From Branchiostoma floridae (lineage: Eukaryota > Chordata > Leptocardii > Amphioxiformes > Branchiostomatidae), in assembly GCF_000003815.2 (NCBI RefSeq), contig NC_049984.1, positions 12,581,186 through 12,645,185 of the forward strand: a stretch of DNA of 64,000 bases, in the 5' to 3' direction. A program made the position numbers and the translations under genes. How positions within the stretch are numbered: position 1 is the stretch's first letter; each line of letters opens with the position of its first letter. Under the pieces are notes generated by a model that worked only from the letters and a program-made list of their open reading frames with translations, had not been told where the DNA came from and made no database searches. This document shows, piece by piece, positions 24,508-36,888 of the stretch.

Positions 24508-27500
24508 CGTACTGGAAATCCTCCAAACTTTCCCGGTGGTGTTGTTTTTGCAATGATCTCACTACTGCTTATTTATCACACAGTGAATATGTTGTCCTTG
24601 CGCACTACAGAATTGTCAGTCAATCATGAATTCAAAACTTGGTGAAAACTCCTTTATCCTCCTACTGTGAAATAAAACCTGAGAAAGTAAATGAATTTAC
24701 AGTAGCTACAAGGTTTATTATGTAGTTCATATCAGTTGGAATCTATGGTCTGTAGATGTTGAATAAATCAGCTGGAATGGTTATCTAAGGACATGGCTCG
24801 TAGATAACAATAATCATGTACATTAATTTGTGTTTGGATAGGGGTGTGTAGCAAGCGCAGCCTGTTTTCTTCTTTGTTTTGCTTTTTTATTCAAGGTCCA
24901 AAACAAGGACAATTGTTTCATTGAAAGTCAAAGATTCTAATTGAACTATCTCTTTTAATAAGAGATATAATGATTATTCTTACGGTGTGATTTTTTTATA
25001 TTGCAATGGATACTATTTGAAAGCATTAGTTGTGTTGAAATACACATTATAAGTTTCAAACCAATGTGAAATTTCCCAATGTATTATTTGATATTCCTGT
25101 AATTCATAGAGGTACTGTTGTATGGAGGGATGGAGGGACCAAACCCAATGTAATACCAAAAACAATACTGAAAGGAAGACAAACAGATTTACACAATATT
25201 TGATTGAATACTAGTAACTTCTGCTTGGCGTCAGGTGCACTAGTATAACTATATTGACACAGAAGCCAACTATTTTTCCCATTGCACCAAAGGCAGAGAC
25301 ATTTTATATTTTGTTTTTAATAGTTGTGTTCTGCCAGCACACTATTCAAGCAACTTTCTTGTCCGCACAACTGCAATGAAACAAGTAGGCCCTCTTCAGT
25401 TCAACATTACAAAATATGGTTATTCCAGTTTTCCAAGTTTTGTTCTTTGTCTAAAAGTCCAGTAGTGCAAAAATATATCATGCGTGTCGGAACAATTATG
25501 GTGAAAAAGCTGGAAAAATGATATATTGTACAGCTTAGCCGCACAGCTGAGAAACTTTATAAGGAATGGGTAGTATCATAGATAAAACATACAGGTCATG
25601 TAGACGTATGGGTGAGAAGATGATTATATATTGCATACATATATCACAAAATACCATTAAGATCACAACTGCAACAAAATATGGTACTCATAGTCAAAGC
25701 ACATACAAGACTAACAACAGCAAATCAAGTGGATATGTTAAGCTATCATGTTTACTGTAATGTCTATAAGCCCTTACATGAGATCTGACCATGCCTGAGC
25801 AGGTCAAAGGAGAATTTGAAGTCAAACAAAATGCCCAGATGTTATCATGCAGATTGACAGAAGGAGGCCATGTACATTTGTACATGTATATATATCTGGA
25901 CATGTATAAAGCATTTTTGAGACAAGAACTGTTTACCAGTTATTGGCCTTCACCTTTGACCTATCATCAGTGCATGTGCAGTTGGATCCATGACAGGACT
26001 TATTTATGGTACAAATGTACTATCATTATGACATCAAACTTGTGAGTAGGGAGTCAGAGATAAGATTTTATTTCATCACTTTGTACAGTAAATGGTTCAC
26101 AGCATTGATAGCGTGTCTTACAGTAAAAAAGATGGCAAGTTGTAGGAAAAGTTATTATTTTGTGTATGAAGTGGTAATGCAGATGGTACTGGTACCTTCA
26201 ATGACTGAGGATAAAATGTTGTTTGGCTGCATGTAGATCTGTTTAAATATTGTCAGAGAAATGCTAAGAAGTGTTCCATGTAAAAAGTGAACAGAGATCT
26301 GAAGATTTGGAATGTCACAGCCTTGGAATCAGGCAAAAACCTTTACAGTAACACTATTGTGTTCAACTTGAAAGACTGTAAAAAAAGGAGTGAACATATT
26401 TTATGTAACATTTAACAAGGCAAAGTATGTTTGATTCAGAATGGTTTATGTTGAAGCCTGTAGCTGTTTGAATATGGACAGAGATGTCTGATCTTAACCC
26501 TTTTGTAATTGTATAATCACACATGGCCTAAGAAAGAAGTGTACTTGTATTTGTCAGTGCAAGAAGTCTGTTGCTTGCAATGATGAATGAGGGGAAGCTG
26601 TATACATTTAATGTGAAGTTGACAGATTTAATACTGTAACAGCACTTCAGTGGTATGTTCATATACATAACTGTTTGTGTACATTATATCATGATGATAT
26701 GTATTGGGTGTAGAATTTATAAGCAGATATATTGTCTTCATATATTAAAGTTATATCTGGTGTACACTTTCCTTGCATCATTGTTACAGATACATTTATT
26801 ATTGATAGGTTAGTGAATGGTTGAGATGTTGCATTTTGTGGTAACTGCAATTCAAATGTAATTCCACACACAGTAAATCATAGCTAAAAGCTGGTAAGTT
26901 ATATACAAAGATGGGTCATCAAACATTCTGTTCTGGACAGTGACTTTATTTAGATTCTCGGAACAACAGAAATCCACAACACTTCTTAATATATACAGAC
27001 ATGGAAAAGTTTGGACCACTTAGTACTAAAGATTCTAGCAGCAGGTGCTCAAGACCTTATCCCTGGTCACAACAAAATGTCTTAAGGATGTATGGTAAAA
27101 GAACTGCTGCGTGAGGAAAGTGAAGGGGATTGAAATAATCCACTAACATTTCCTTTTTGGCAATGCTTCAGGGGCAGAGCCAACAGTATATTTTGCTTGG
27201 CATGGAAATCCTACTTGGCAATATGTGGATGGTTTTGATGCATGACATCTTTTGTACCGTCTTCATGTCGGTAGGAAGCAGTGTATTGCTGAGGTGGTTC
27301 AGACACCTTTCAAAAATAGTATATGTCTATGAGGACGGAATAGCTTATCGTGTGCATTGTGTCATACAAGCTACTGTTAAAAATACCACACCTCAATATG
27401 TGATATATGTGAAAGCAAAATAAGTACTGTATAAACAGCAAGGCAATCCTAATCATTGACTGATATACAGATCTGATGCTGGATTCTATAAAATCCTATT

Positions 27501-27731
27501 TAAAATGTACATATCCAACAGCAAAGGGAACTTTTCAATACTTCGGTCCCTGCTTCATCTTAAAACTGCAGTATGTGATATTATTAAAAGTAAATGGTGG
27601 TCCAACATTTTAAATGTTTAAATTCAAAACAATTGCTCATATTGGTTTTATAGTTAGAATTCTTTATCCACAAATGAAATGTTTTGCAATCCCCTACCCA
27701 CTCTAGAGTACAATCATGGTACAGCCCTGAA
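24508..27731. other. LC3 3' UTR and intergenic region
   Basis: AATAAA at 24671 and GAATAAAT near 24762 are plausible LC3 poly(A) signals. The remaining 3 kb up to the GAS8 stop is AT-rich with short unrelated ORFs only. A block near 25880-25990 shares ACAAGAACTGTTTAC with the EXOSC4 intron near 20270, suggesting an old dispersed repeat. No gene is supported. Confidence 0.6.
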
Positions 27732-30700
27732 TCACGTGGGTGCAGCGACCAGCCCAGCCGGCCCCTGTCCCAAGGCTTGCCCCCCTACTGTACTCTCAAG
27801 TGGTTTGAACCCAAGCTCTTCCGTCGGGACGCCGAACGCTCGTAGCTTGGCCTCGTATGTTCGCAACAGATCATTGTGAGCCTGTGAAAGAAACAAAGAA
27901 CATATCAAGATACAGAACTATGCAACATATTGAGTTAAATACACTGAAATTAAGATATTGACGATAGCGTATGGAATGTATGGCATTTTGTTACAGGGTA
28001 AAAAACAGATGACTGTTTTCCAAAAGAGTACAAACAATAAGAATAAAGTGAAAAGCCTACAGTTACAGCTTTCAAAAGGAGACAGCTTTGCAGTAGTACA
28101 GTAAATCTTGACACTTGCAGTGGTTTTATTTTCATGGCTTTTGTGGTGACCTCTACCCCAAAAATTCATCACACCATGAATATGTCTTCCTTGTATGACT
28201 ACAGTAATACAGAATTGTTTTCACTGAATTTAAAGTGCTGCAAAAGTAAATTGATTTGGACCATTGCTACAACAGGTGAAAACAATAGAGCGTACTGACC
28301 TTGCAGACGCGTGCCAGCTCGTACTGAAGATCCTTGATGGCGCTGTTCTTGGAGTCCAGAACGTCCTCCAGTTTCCTGGTCACCACGGTCAGCGCGGTCG
28401 GGTCCAGGTTGGACGCAGACAGGACCTCGTTCAGCTGTGCCTCCTTCTTCTCAAGAGTGTCGGCCAGGGCACCAAGCTTCTTCTCCAGGAGCAGGTTCTT
28501 GAAGTTGGACTTCTGCTGCACCTCGTGGATGGCCTTCACAAACTTACCATACAGCTCATCTCGCTCACCCTCAACCTGGTATTGGAATAAGATGGCATCT
28601 CTGTTAGTAAATAAAACTTGCGAACAAGCTCTAAGTGAGAAGCCCACAGTGACCTTACTGTCTGCATGTAGCCATGAGTCATCCTGGCTGTCAAATACAA
28701 CATCATTGAACAACATATGTACACCAAATGGCTGCAATATCTCTGATTGTACACAGGCAACCAGGTGAAATCAACTGTACAATAAATACAGTACCTGTCA
28801 TCCTGGCTTTAAGTTTGGATTCACATGACACAATAACAAAGTTAAGGTTGAACCGTTAAAGATAATTGAAAACAATAGTTACCTTTGCAAATCTTTGCTT
28901 CAGCACCTCATGTTCCCATTCTAGTGCCTTCATCTCCTCATCCATGACTCTCAGTCTTGCCTTGGCACTCTGCATGGCAGGAAACAAAAATATCATCAGT
29001 ACACCACTCGGTTTGAAAAATGTACATGATAGTGTCCCTCCTTATATATTGTTCTTTATTATCCACACTGTTCCAGATAGAAACATTATCAAATCTGTAG
29101 TTAAAATAGATGTCTAATATACTCACTGCGAGTGAAGCCTTGTCTTTGTCATAGTTGGCCAGTTGTTTGCGTAGGTCTTCCACCTCGTCCCGTGCTCTCT
29201 GCAGAGGTTCTGTGAGTCGCTTGTTCTCCGCCATGATTTCGTTCATCTGTTTTTCCATCCTCTCTTCCTTCTTCTTCATCTCCTCAACTTGCTCCTGTTG
29301 GAATCATAGAAAGACTCCATGGTTAGAAAAGAACCAGATAAAAAAGACACTAGACAAATCAAATAGGAGACATACTTACACCAACTACTAAGTGCCATTT
29401 CAATTTGGAATCACATCAAGACAAACACTCACATCAAGACAAACAAATGTACCAATGTAACTGATTACAATACCTCCATTTTTAACAAGCTCCATATTAG
29501 TTATTACACAGTTTTTAAGAACATGATTAAAAATCTTAATCACACATGCTATGGTTAATCAACAGTACCAGTAACATGAATACACTTAGAGGAAGGTCTG
29601 ACCTTGAGTGAGTTGATGAGAGCCAAGTTGTTCAGCGTGATATCGTTGTAGTAGTTCTTGATATCACTGAAGGCCTTCTCATGGTTCTTCATGAGTGTGT
29701 TGATTTGTCCGTTCTTCCTCTCCTCGATCTCATGAATCTCTGTTTTTCTCCTGAGTTCCAGCTCCTCTCGTAACATCCGCATCTTCTTCTCATACTTGGC
29801 TTCGATCTCCCGAGCCTCTCGTTCAAAGTCTTGTCTTAGTTCTGTGATGGCCTCATCGTGTTTCTGAGTAAACAAGAATAAAAGCATTCAGTTTTGTACC
29901 ATAAGAGTTTTCTCACTAATGGTTCTAACTGCACATGTGCAGCAAAATGCATGGTTTGTATTATGTTAAAGAAGGTATCTAACTTGGAAACAGTCGCAGT
30001 CGAGACCAGGCTTAATACATCACCAGTGTTTTACTTATTATGTTTCAAGGGCCTTCATCTTGACATATTATCACATAATTCATATTGCTTTCCATTTGGA
30101 ACAATGAATCCTTAAATTTCTTCTATCTCATACAACACATAAAAGTTACTGATAAAATGAATGAATGAACTGATAATCTCACATTCCTTTGTTTAAATTT
30201 AAGTTTTTAAAGGACAATAATGTAACTTACAATTTTCAAGTTCTTGATGATGTCTTCATGTGCAAGCTCCTGTTCCTTTAACTCCACCTTCAGGGAGCGT
30301 TTTTCCGAGCGCAGGTCTCCCTCGTTACCCCGATGGTCGTCCTGGGCCAGTTTCAGGGCGACTGCGCTCTCTGCCTTCAGCTCGGAGATGTTGTTCTGGT
30401 GTTCATACAGGAGATGCTTCACCTTCTGTTTGTAAACCTGTAGAAAAAGCAAGGATGATGTTGTACTCAGTTGTGTCTTTTTAGTTGAACGTCAGATTGC
30501 CCAGAAGTCAACAATGGAGTGCCGGGTAGTGTTAAGATTAAATCTCACTTATAGCACCCTGCCCAACATCTGGTGGGGAGTGGCCAGTTACACCCCCGGA
30601 CAGCAGAGTATGTGTTACACAGACTAGTTAGTGTTCACTGCCCTAGTTTTGCCAACACCCCATGAATACGACACTTCAATGAAATTGTCCCCAAAACCTC

Positions 30701-31593
30701 TCACAATACCAAGTCAAAAAGTCCTCCTGAATTTATCAAGCAATAAGCATTTCCAGGATCCCCCCAAGCAGACCCTCCAAAAGCAGCATCCATACCTTGA
30801 TCTCCACTTGATGCCTCTCCTCTGCATCCTCCATCTCCCTGTCCTTGTTCCTCAGCTCGGCCTTCTTCTCCTCAAACTGCCTCTTGGTGATCTCCCAGAA
30901 GGTGTTGACTTTGTCTCGCTCCAGCTGGAAGTAGTTTCTCTCCTCCCGCTCTCGGTCCAACTCCTCTCGTAATCTCACAATGTGTTCCTCAAGCTGAGAA
31001 CAAAAATTCCTCAGCATTAGCAAGGAACCTTATGGGTTGAAAATGTCAGAAATTGTGCCATAGTACAAAGAATGAAATATCTGTCCCACAAGAAACACAA
31101 TACTAAACAACATACCTGTTCCTTGGTCATCTCCTCTGTAGAGATTCCATCTACAACGGTTGGGGTCTTGGCCTTTGCGGACTTCTTCTTGCCCGACTTC
31201 TTCTTTCCCTTCTTCTTCTTGGGCGGCTAAGATGAAAATAACAATTTGTAATCTGTTAATTATAAATTACAATGTATAGTCATTTTATATAGATACCAGT
31301 TACATTTATCTATCATTTCAAAATTTTGTGAGTTGTGAAAGATTTCTTAATTGTCGTTTCGACATAAGATTGCTTCTCCTATGACCCAAACGTTACTGTA
31401 GGGTTAGAAAAATAGTGTTAGCAACAGAAACACATAATTCGCCCCCTCCCATCTTTCAACCTCAGAAAGAAGAAAACTTCTGCTGCCATAAAAATATCAT
31501 AGAAAGCAAAAGTTCAACAAAAAGGTAAATCCTTATTCATCCTTACACATTTAAAATTCCTTCTGAAATGTCTAAGTCGGGAATACGTACCAT
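27732..31593 (-). CDS. GAS8: Dynein regulatory complex subunit 4 (growth arrest-specific 8), complete
   Basis: Coiled-coil core subunit of the axonemal nexin-dynein regulatory complex in motile cilia and flagella. Exons in transcript order: 31593-31591, 31226-31116, 30993-30796, 30437-30231, 29863-29603, 29294-29127, 28969-28883, 28575-28300, 27881-27732; all phases 0, giving 486 residues (human 478). Lys-rich start [15 protein letters not shown], then long coiled coil with [49 protein letters not shown] and the C-terminal GFKPLE…GQGPAGLV. The first coding exon holds only the ATG, followed at once by the donor GTACGT. Head to head with the SPATA2-like gene. Confidence 0.97.
30720..30775 (-). 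repeat. Fragment of a GGGTCTGC-ended repeat in a GAS8 intron
   Basis: On the minus strand GAGGGTCTGCTTGGGGGATCCTGG resembles the start of sequence at 51650 (GGGGCTGTATGGGGGACTCCTGG) and, reversed, 45080-45120. It may be the end of a dispersed DNA transposon; only one end is seen. Confidence 0.35.
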
Positions 31594-33373
31594 TTTGGCG
31601 TGTTTTGTAGCTCGACAGTAACAGCAAAACGACTAACACCAAACACACCGGACCTCTGTCCTGCGTGACGTAAACGACTTTGTGTTGGCAACGCGGGAGT
31701 TAGTAACAGAATATACCAAACGGAAAACTATAGGGGTGTTTAGGTATGAAATAGGTTTTTATACAAACATCATTGTATACAATCATCTATTCTTTAACAG
31801 AAAATGATAAATATTATATCAATTAGTAAATAATCGATATAATTTATATCAATTAATGTAATGATTATTATGTCTGGTACATATTAAGAAACTTTACATC
31901 CTATCAATTATATAATAATAGAATCGTCTGCTGAACAGTCATTGGCTGTCGGAGAGTTTAAAGGTTAGAGGTCGCGTGGCAACCTTGGGCGAGAACATTT
32001 TGTTTCAAGCGTTGTACCGTCTGTCTCATAACTTGAAGTTGTATTTCTTACAGGATTAGAGGGGTTACATCAAAAGGTTTGCGCTTCAATTGTCATTCTA
32101 CTTAATTTATGAGTCACAGTTCGACCTTTTCACCTTTATTGTGCCTCTAAATGTCGTTAGATAGGAGTTAGTTTCGATGGACTTCACACGAATTTCTCAG
32201 TTCCGCTTTTGTGTTTGTTGAGGGGTGTTTTTTTGAATATGTATCTACGAAAAGACTTGTATAAGTTGTATATATGAAAAGTGTTACCCCTCAGATATGA
32301 TTAAGATTTTTATGTATTTAGTTATCTATAAACTCCGTATCTACGTGGAATTCTGTATCGAACAGTATATTGTATTCAGTGATAACATATTGTACTCCCT
32401 CTAAGAGAAATAGCATGATCCAAACCTGCTCGTTTCGGAGCTATGTAAGGGGAATCCCCTAGCCCGGGACTTTCCGTGGTGCGACATTTACCATGAAATT
32501 TTCCTACTTTTCCTTCGTTTCCTGTAGGCACGTATAAGGTTCCTTCCTCGTCTTTGTATCAGACTTACAGGGCAGAAGATTCTTCAATTCACAAGGCAAG
32601 TTTTGTAGTGTCTGAAGAGACGCATAGGCACACCAAGTTATGACCTCATCCACATTAGGATATGAGTCATGTGACCACGCCAGGTGTAAAGTTTGTTGTT
32701 GCTGTCCAACATGTATAAGAGATATTTGCTAAATTTTGTGGGATAACTCATTGTTTTCCAAAATAGCAGCAGAAACCACGTTTGTTGTGATTCAACATTG
32801 AACCTCAGACATTACATCATTGAATTTGCTCACTGAACATAAAGTTATAACGTTATTTTCTTAGTTAACGTCACATCAGGCCTATAACCTCAATGGTTGC
32901 ATCGACCATTGCTTGATTAGAGCATTCACCAAACGCATTGACATACTTCGGTCAAAGGCATTCTTGATTGTATATGACAATTAATTTTATACATCATCAC
33001 TGAATCTATTAAGTTAACTTGATATATATGAGGAAAAAAAGAGGAACCTTTACTCAAGGTCAAGCTGATGTGTGGAAATCCCCTTAGTCATCGGAAAGTT
33101 GTACATACATGTACTTTAAACAGCCATGTCATCTGAATAATGCAGACAGTATCTACCGCAAGCTGGGACGAGTTACTAACTGGATTTACTTCTGACTCAT
33201 TGCAGGTTTCACCAGTTGACATCATGATGACACACTTCATATGCGGTAAAGTGATTGTACATGTCCCCAGAGAGGGTCTCAATGAGAAAAGCACGGGTCT
33301 TGGCAATGTCACGGACTGCTTTTTGTTGCGTTTTTCCCATGACAAATTGAACTGAAGTACCCAAATCATAAAC
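31594..33373. promoter_or_regulatory. Divergent upstream region of GAS8 and SPATA2-like gene
   Basis: 1.8 kb without a supported coding exon. Near the GAS8 side there is an ATTGG at 31941 and GTCGCG-T-GGCAAC at 31971-31983, which matches the right half of the RFX X-box completely and five of six positions of the left half. 5' UTR exons of the SPATA2-like gene probably lie in 32-33 kb; a CAG near 33207 could be an acceptor. Confidence 0.45.
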
Positions 33374-36300
33374 ATGGACACAACAAATCGTAAGAAGGAG
33401 GACCTGCGTCGTGCCGTGCAGAAACGGTACCAGCATCTCATCCACGAGGAGGCCACAGGAGGAGCGAACAACAGCGCTCATGTGGCCAAGTATGGAGTCT
33501 CTCTGAGACAGGACCTGCTCAGGCTGGCTAAGGAGTATCTGGCCTGTATTGAGCACAAGGAAAAATTTATCTTAGTTCCATTTGGTGACTTGGTTATTCC
33601 AGCACTAGCTTACTTTGAAGAAGAGAAAGTGGGATTCAAGAAGATTGCTGAAGTGTTCAGGAAGCTTGAACAATTTGGGACAAATCTGATACTCTATCCC
33701 TGGCGTCAAGAGTTTAAGAAAATTAAGGTAGGTAACTTTAACATTACATAGTATTTGTAGGTTTATGGTTCTAGATGAGCATGTGCAGCAACATTGTGGA
33801 CAATATCATCATCAGATATGTCAAAGTTTAAGGTCCCTGTGACAAAGAAAAACATGTCAAGACATGTACTTAACATGGTCTAAGTAAGGGGTCTTCACCT
33901 TTTCATTTCATTTCATTTATTTTGCTTTGAGGTATTTCACAACATCTGTTCTGATAATGGATAAAAGTCAGAAGCACTGCATGCAAAGCTTTTATCACTC
34001 CTTGGCAGTATATTTTTTTTACTTAATCATTGATTTGGTTGGTTTATTGATTGCTTGTTGATCTGTATTGGATACATGCAATGTCAACTTCACAACCTTT
34101 GTACTTATTGTTTCAGACCTACACAGCAGTGTACTGGTGCCAGGTCAATGCTGTGCTGCCCCAGGCAGCTGAGACTGTGTTGGCACTGCTGGGATACAGC
34201 AAGAAAAATAATGTTTTTGTTCTACAGAGGGTGCCTCCAGAGGAAAAGGTTTGAAAATAGAATGTTTGTTGTCTATTTATATACTACAAGTTCATGTTTG
34301 GCTTTAAGCAATTTGTTGGTTGGCTGAAGTTAAAAATGTTAGAGAAATAAGACTGTCAGAAAGAAAATAACTTGCATGCAGATTCATAAAATTCAAAAAT
34401 TGCCTAAGCCCAGACAGATTGAGAAGTACATGTATTAAAATCAAGGAAGCAATATTCTATTTTGAGACGACCTCAACAAGATTTGTTCAACTTTAGAGCT
34501 CAAACATATGTTCCATATTTTAATGCAGGTATTTGTTCCTCAAGTTCTGCAAATATTTTAATCAGATCCACTTTTTCCAAACAGTTGCTGACTGTAGCAG
34601 TAGACCTTTTCCTGTGCCAAGCTGAGAGTCTGGTCATGGAGGATGTGTACAATGAGATAAGCAGCAAAGGTTTCTTACCCAGGCAGGTGGTGCAGGCAAG
34701 AGAGCTCATGGTATGCGTTATACAAACATTTTACCTTTGCCAAAAAGGTTATGTTTTTGATAGTGTTACAGTTTGGTGTATGTGCATTCATGATTGCATG
34801 TATGCGGTTGAACAGCACACCTTAAGAAGCTATGGATGGATTGTCAAGAAATTTGATATGAGGGTCTGCATGCTCTTTTACGTAAGGCGTAGGCAGCCAA
34901 TTTTATTTCCCGTAATTCGTAGGGAAAACCATCTTATCTACGTAATTCGTAGCGAGGCGACCAAATTTAGCGTAATTGCCTTCCTTGATTTAGCGTAATA
35001 CGTAGGGGGTTCTTTTAAATTCAGCGTAAATCGTTGTCGGAACTCCCCATGCAGACCCTCTGATATGGTTAACCTAGGTCTTACCCTATGAAAGAAGTAT
35101 TAGATTTTGGCACCCATGGCATCTTTCCTTGGTACTGAAGCAGAACTTCCAGTTTTGCATCTCACAAATAACAAATATAACCTATACTGAAGCATGGGAA
35201 ATGTTCATATGGGAACTAGGAGAACAGCACAGAAGGAAAACAAGCAATACTGGTACATGTTATTATATAATCTAACAAATGTGAATGTTGCAAAGTCACA
35301 ATACTCAAATCATCCCACATATTACGTAGTACGTGTGCATTATAGAAGAAAAATTGATTTTTCACTGTTTCTTTAAATTCTGCAGGTTGGGGATCGTATT
35401 GAATGTGCAAATTTCATGAAGAAGCAGATGAGGGCAGACGGCTCACCACAGTTGTCAAAAGTCAGGGGAGAAAGCCTCAAGGTCACACACGACATCTCAG
35501 GCAGCAGCGGCAGACACAGGGACAGCGAAGTAGCCACAAGAGAAAAGTCAGACAGAAGTAGTAGCCGCGATATTCCCCAGTCAAAGACTGTTCCGTCAAG
35601 AACTCGAGGATCTACCAAGAGTGTGTATACAGGCACCTCTGGGTATTCTAGTTTGGGATCAAGAGCCCAGGGGTCAACGACACTAAGTCATCTGGAAAAG
35701 AGAGATGGAGAGAAACCGGGAAGCTGGGATGACAAATGGACAACAAAACGTGACTTGGGGGTGGACGGAGCCGAAGATTTCATGAATGAGACACAGATTA
35801 GACAGTCCTTTGACATCAGGTACCCTCCGGATGACATCCACGGTCTCCCAACAACTCATGATGAACACATCATGGCCAGTATGGCTGAGATCTTTGGGCC
35901 GGAAGACGAAGAAAGTCAGGGACAGACAAGCAAGACGATGCACGTCATGCCAGATAAAACAGGAAATGTACCGTACAGAGCAGAGCTGTACAAGTCTGAC
36001 TACAACAGATATCTGCTAGATGTAGCCAGCTCAAGCAAAGGTCACACAGCAGGTTCAGTGCCACAGCCTCCCCCTGTACACTACCCCCCACATGGGATAG
36101 CTGTGAGCCCCCCTCCCCACACCCGCCCCCTAGGAGGGGACTTACTTCATGACCTTCAAACTGACAACATCAGGGGTTATGAGGTTACGCCAATGTCGAA
36201 TCAGCTAAACCGTTTCCCAGCTGGGCTCCCGGGATTACCTGATGGGGAAACAGCATGGCTGCCCAGGGAAAGCAGCTGGCAAACAAAGGACATGTTGTCA

Positions 36301-36888
36301 TCGTCTAGACCATATCAAGGTCGGGAAGCTTCTGTCCACCCTGTGCCAGGAAAAACAGCTGAAGACGTAGCAGACGGTCTTGGACAACCAAGGAGACGGA
36401 GCAGTCTGTACGACAATGTAGATGGCCAAGAAGGTGCAACAACAGGCCTTCCCTCTTCAAATGGCAAAACAAGTCCTCAGTTGGTTCTCAATCATGTGAA
36501 GTCTTCCAGCCCTGACAAGATTCAAAGCAGGCCAAAAAACAGCCATTGGACTTGTTGGTATTGTAATGCAAGCAATGAGCTCACTACCCATCTGTGTGTG
36601 CGATGTGGCACGAACAACGTAGGCGGTCAAAGCAACAGCAGTTCCAGGCAGAATGTAAAACAGGGGCAAGGAAGGAACTGGTCCTGCTATTTCTGCACTA
36701 CGATCAACTCCGCAAGCAGCATTGTTTGTGTGGAGTGCGGGAAAAGCCGATTTCCCGGAGCAGAAGCTCAACCTTTGAATATCGGTGGTCGCCAGTGTCA
36801 AGCCTGCACTTTTGTGAATCACCCGTCTGCAACTAAATGCTCAGTATGCAATGAGCTGCTAACATCTGCATCTGGCACCTGCATTTAA
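33374..36888 (+). CDS. SPATA2: SPATA2 / tamozhennic-like PUB-domain protein with three RanBP2-type zinc fingers
   Basis: SPATA2 bridges the deubiquitinase CYLD to the linear-ubiquitin ligase LUBAC in TNF and innate signalling. Exons 33374-33727, 34117-34248, 34585-34710, 35386-36888, all phase 0, give 704 residues (human SPATA2 about 520). The N-terminal 200 residues match the PUB region: FRKLEQFGTNLILYPWRQEF followed by KTYTA, and LLGYSKKN. A long Ser/Pro-rich linker follows. Near residue 546 is SSLYDNVD, a candidate PUB-interacting motif. The C-terminus has three Cys4 fingers starting at residues 592 (WTCWYC), 636 (WSCYFC) and 675 (CQAC). The third contains CTFVNHP. Drosophila tamo also carries such a finger; I do not recall three fingers of this type in human SPATA2. 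The family call is firm, orthology to SPATA2 versus SPATA2L is not resolved and should predate their split. Confidence 0.87.
34861..35059. mobile_element. hAT-like MITE (199 bp) with 8-bp target duplication
   Basis: Ends AGGGTCTGCATG and CATGCAGACCCT are perfectly inverted 12-mers. They are flanked by TTGATATG (34853-34860) and CTGATATG (35060-35067), an 8-bp target duplication with one difference, as expected for hAT. The interior repeats GTAATTCGTAG-type motifs about six times. It lies in intron 3 of the SPATA2-like gene. Confidence 0.85.

Noticed and set aside
28334-28768. 144-codon plus-strand ORF over GAS8 exon 8
   Set aside because: Antisense shadow of a coiled-coil exon with biased codon composition.
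36457-36822. 121-codon antisense ORF over the SPATA2 zinc fingers
   Set aside because: Shadow of the real coding strand; Cys codons read in reverse.
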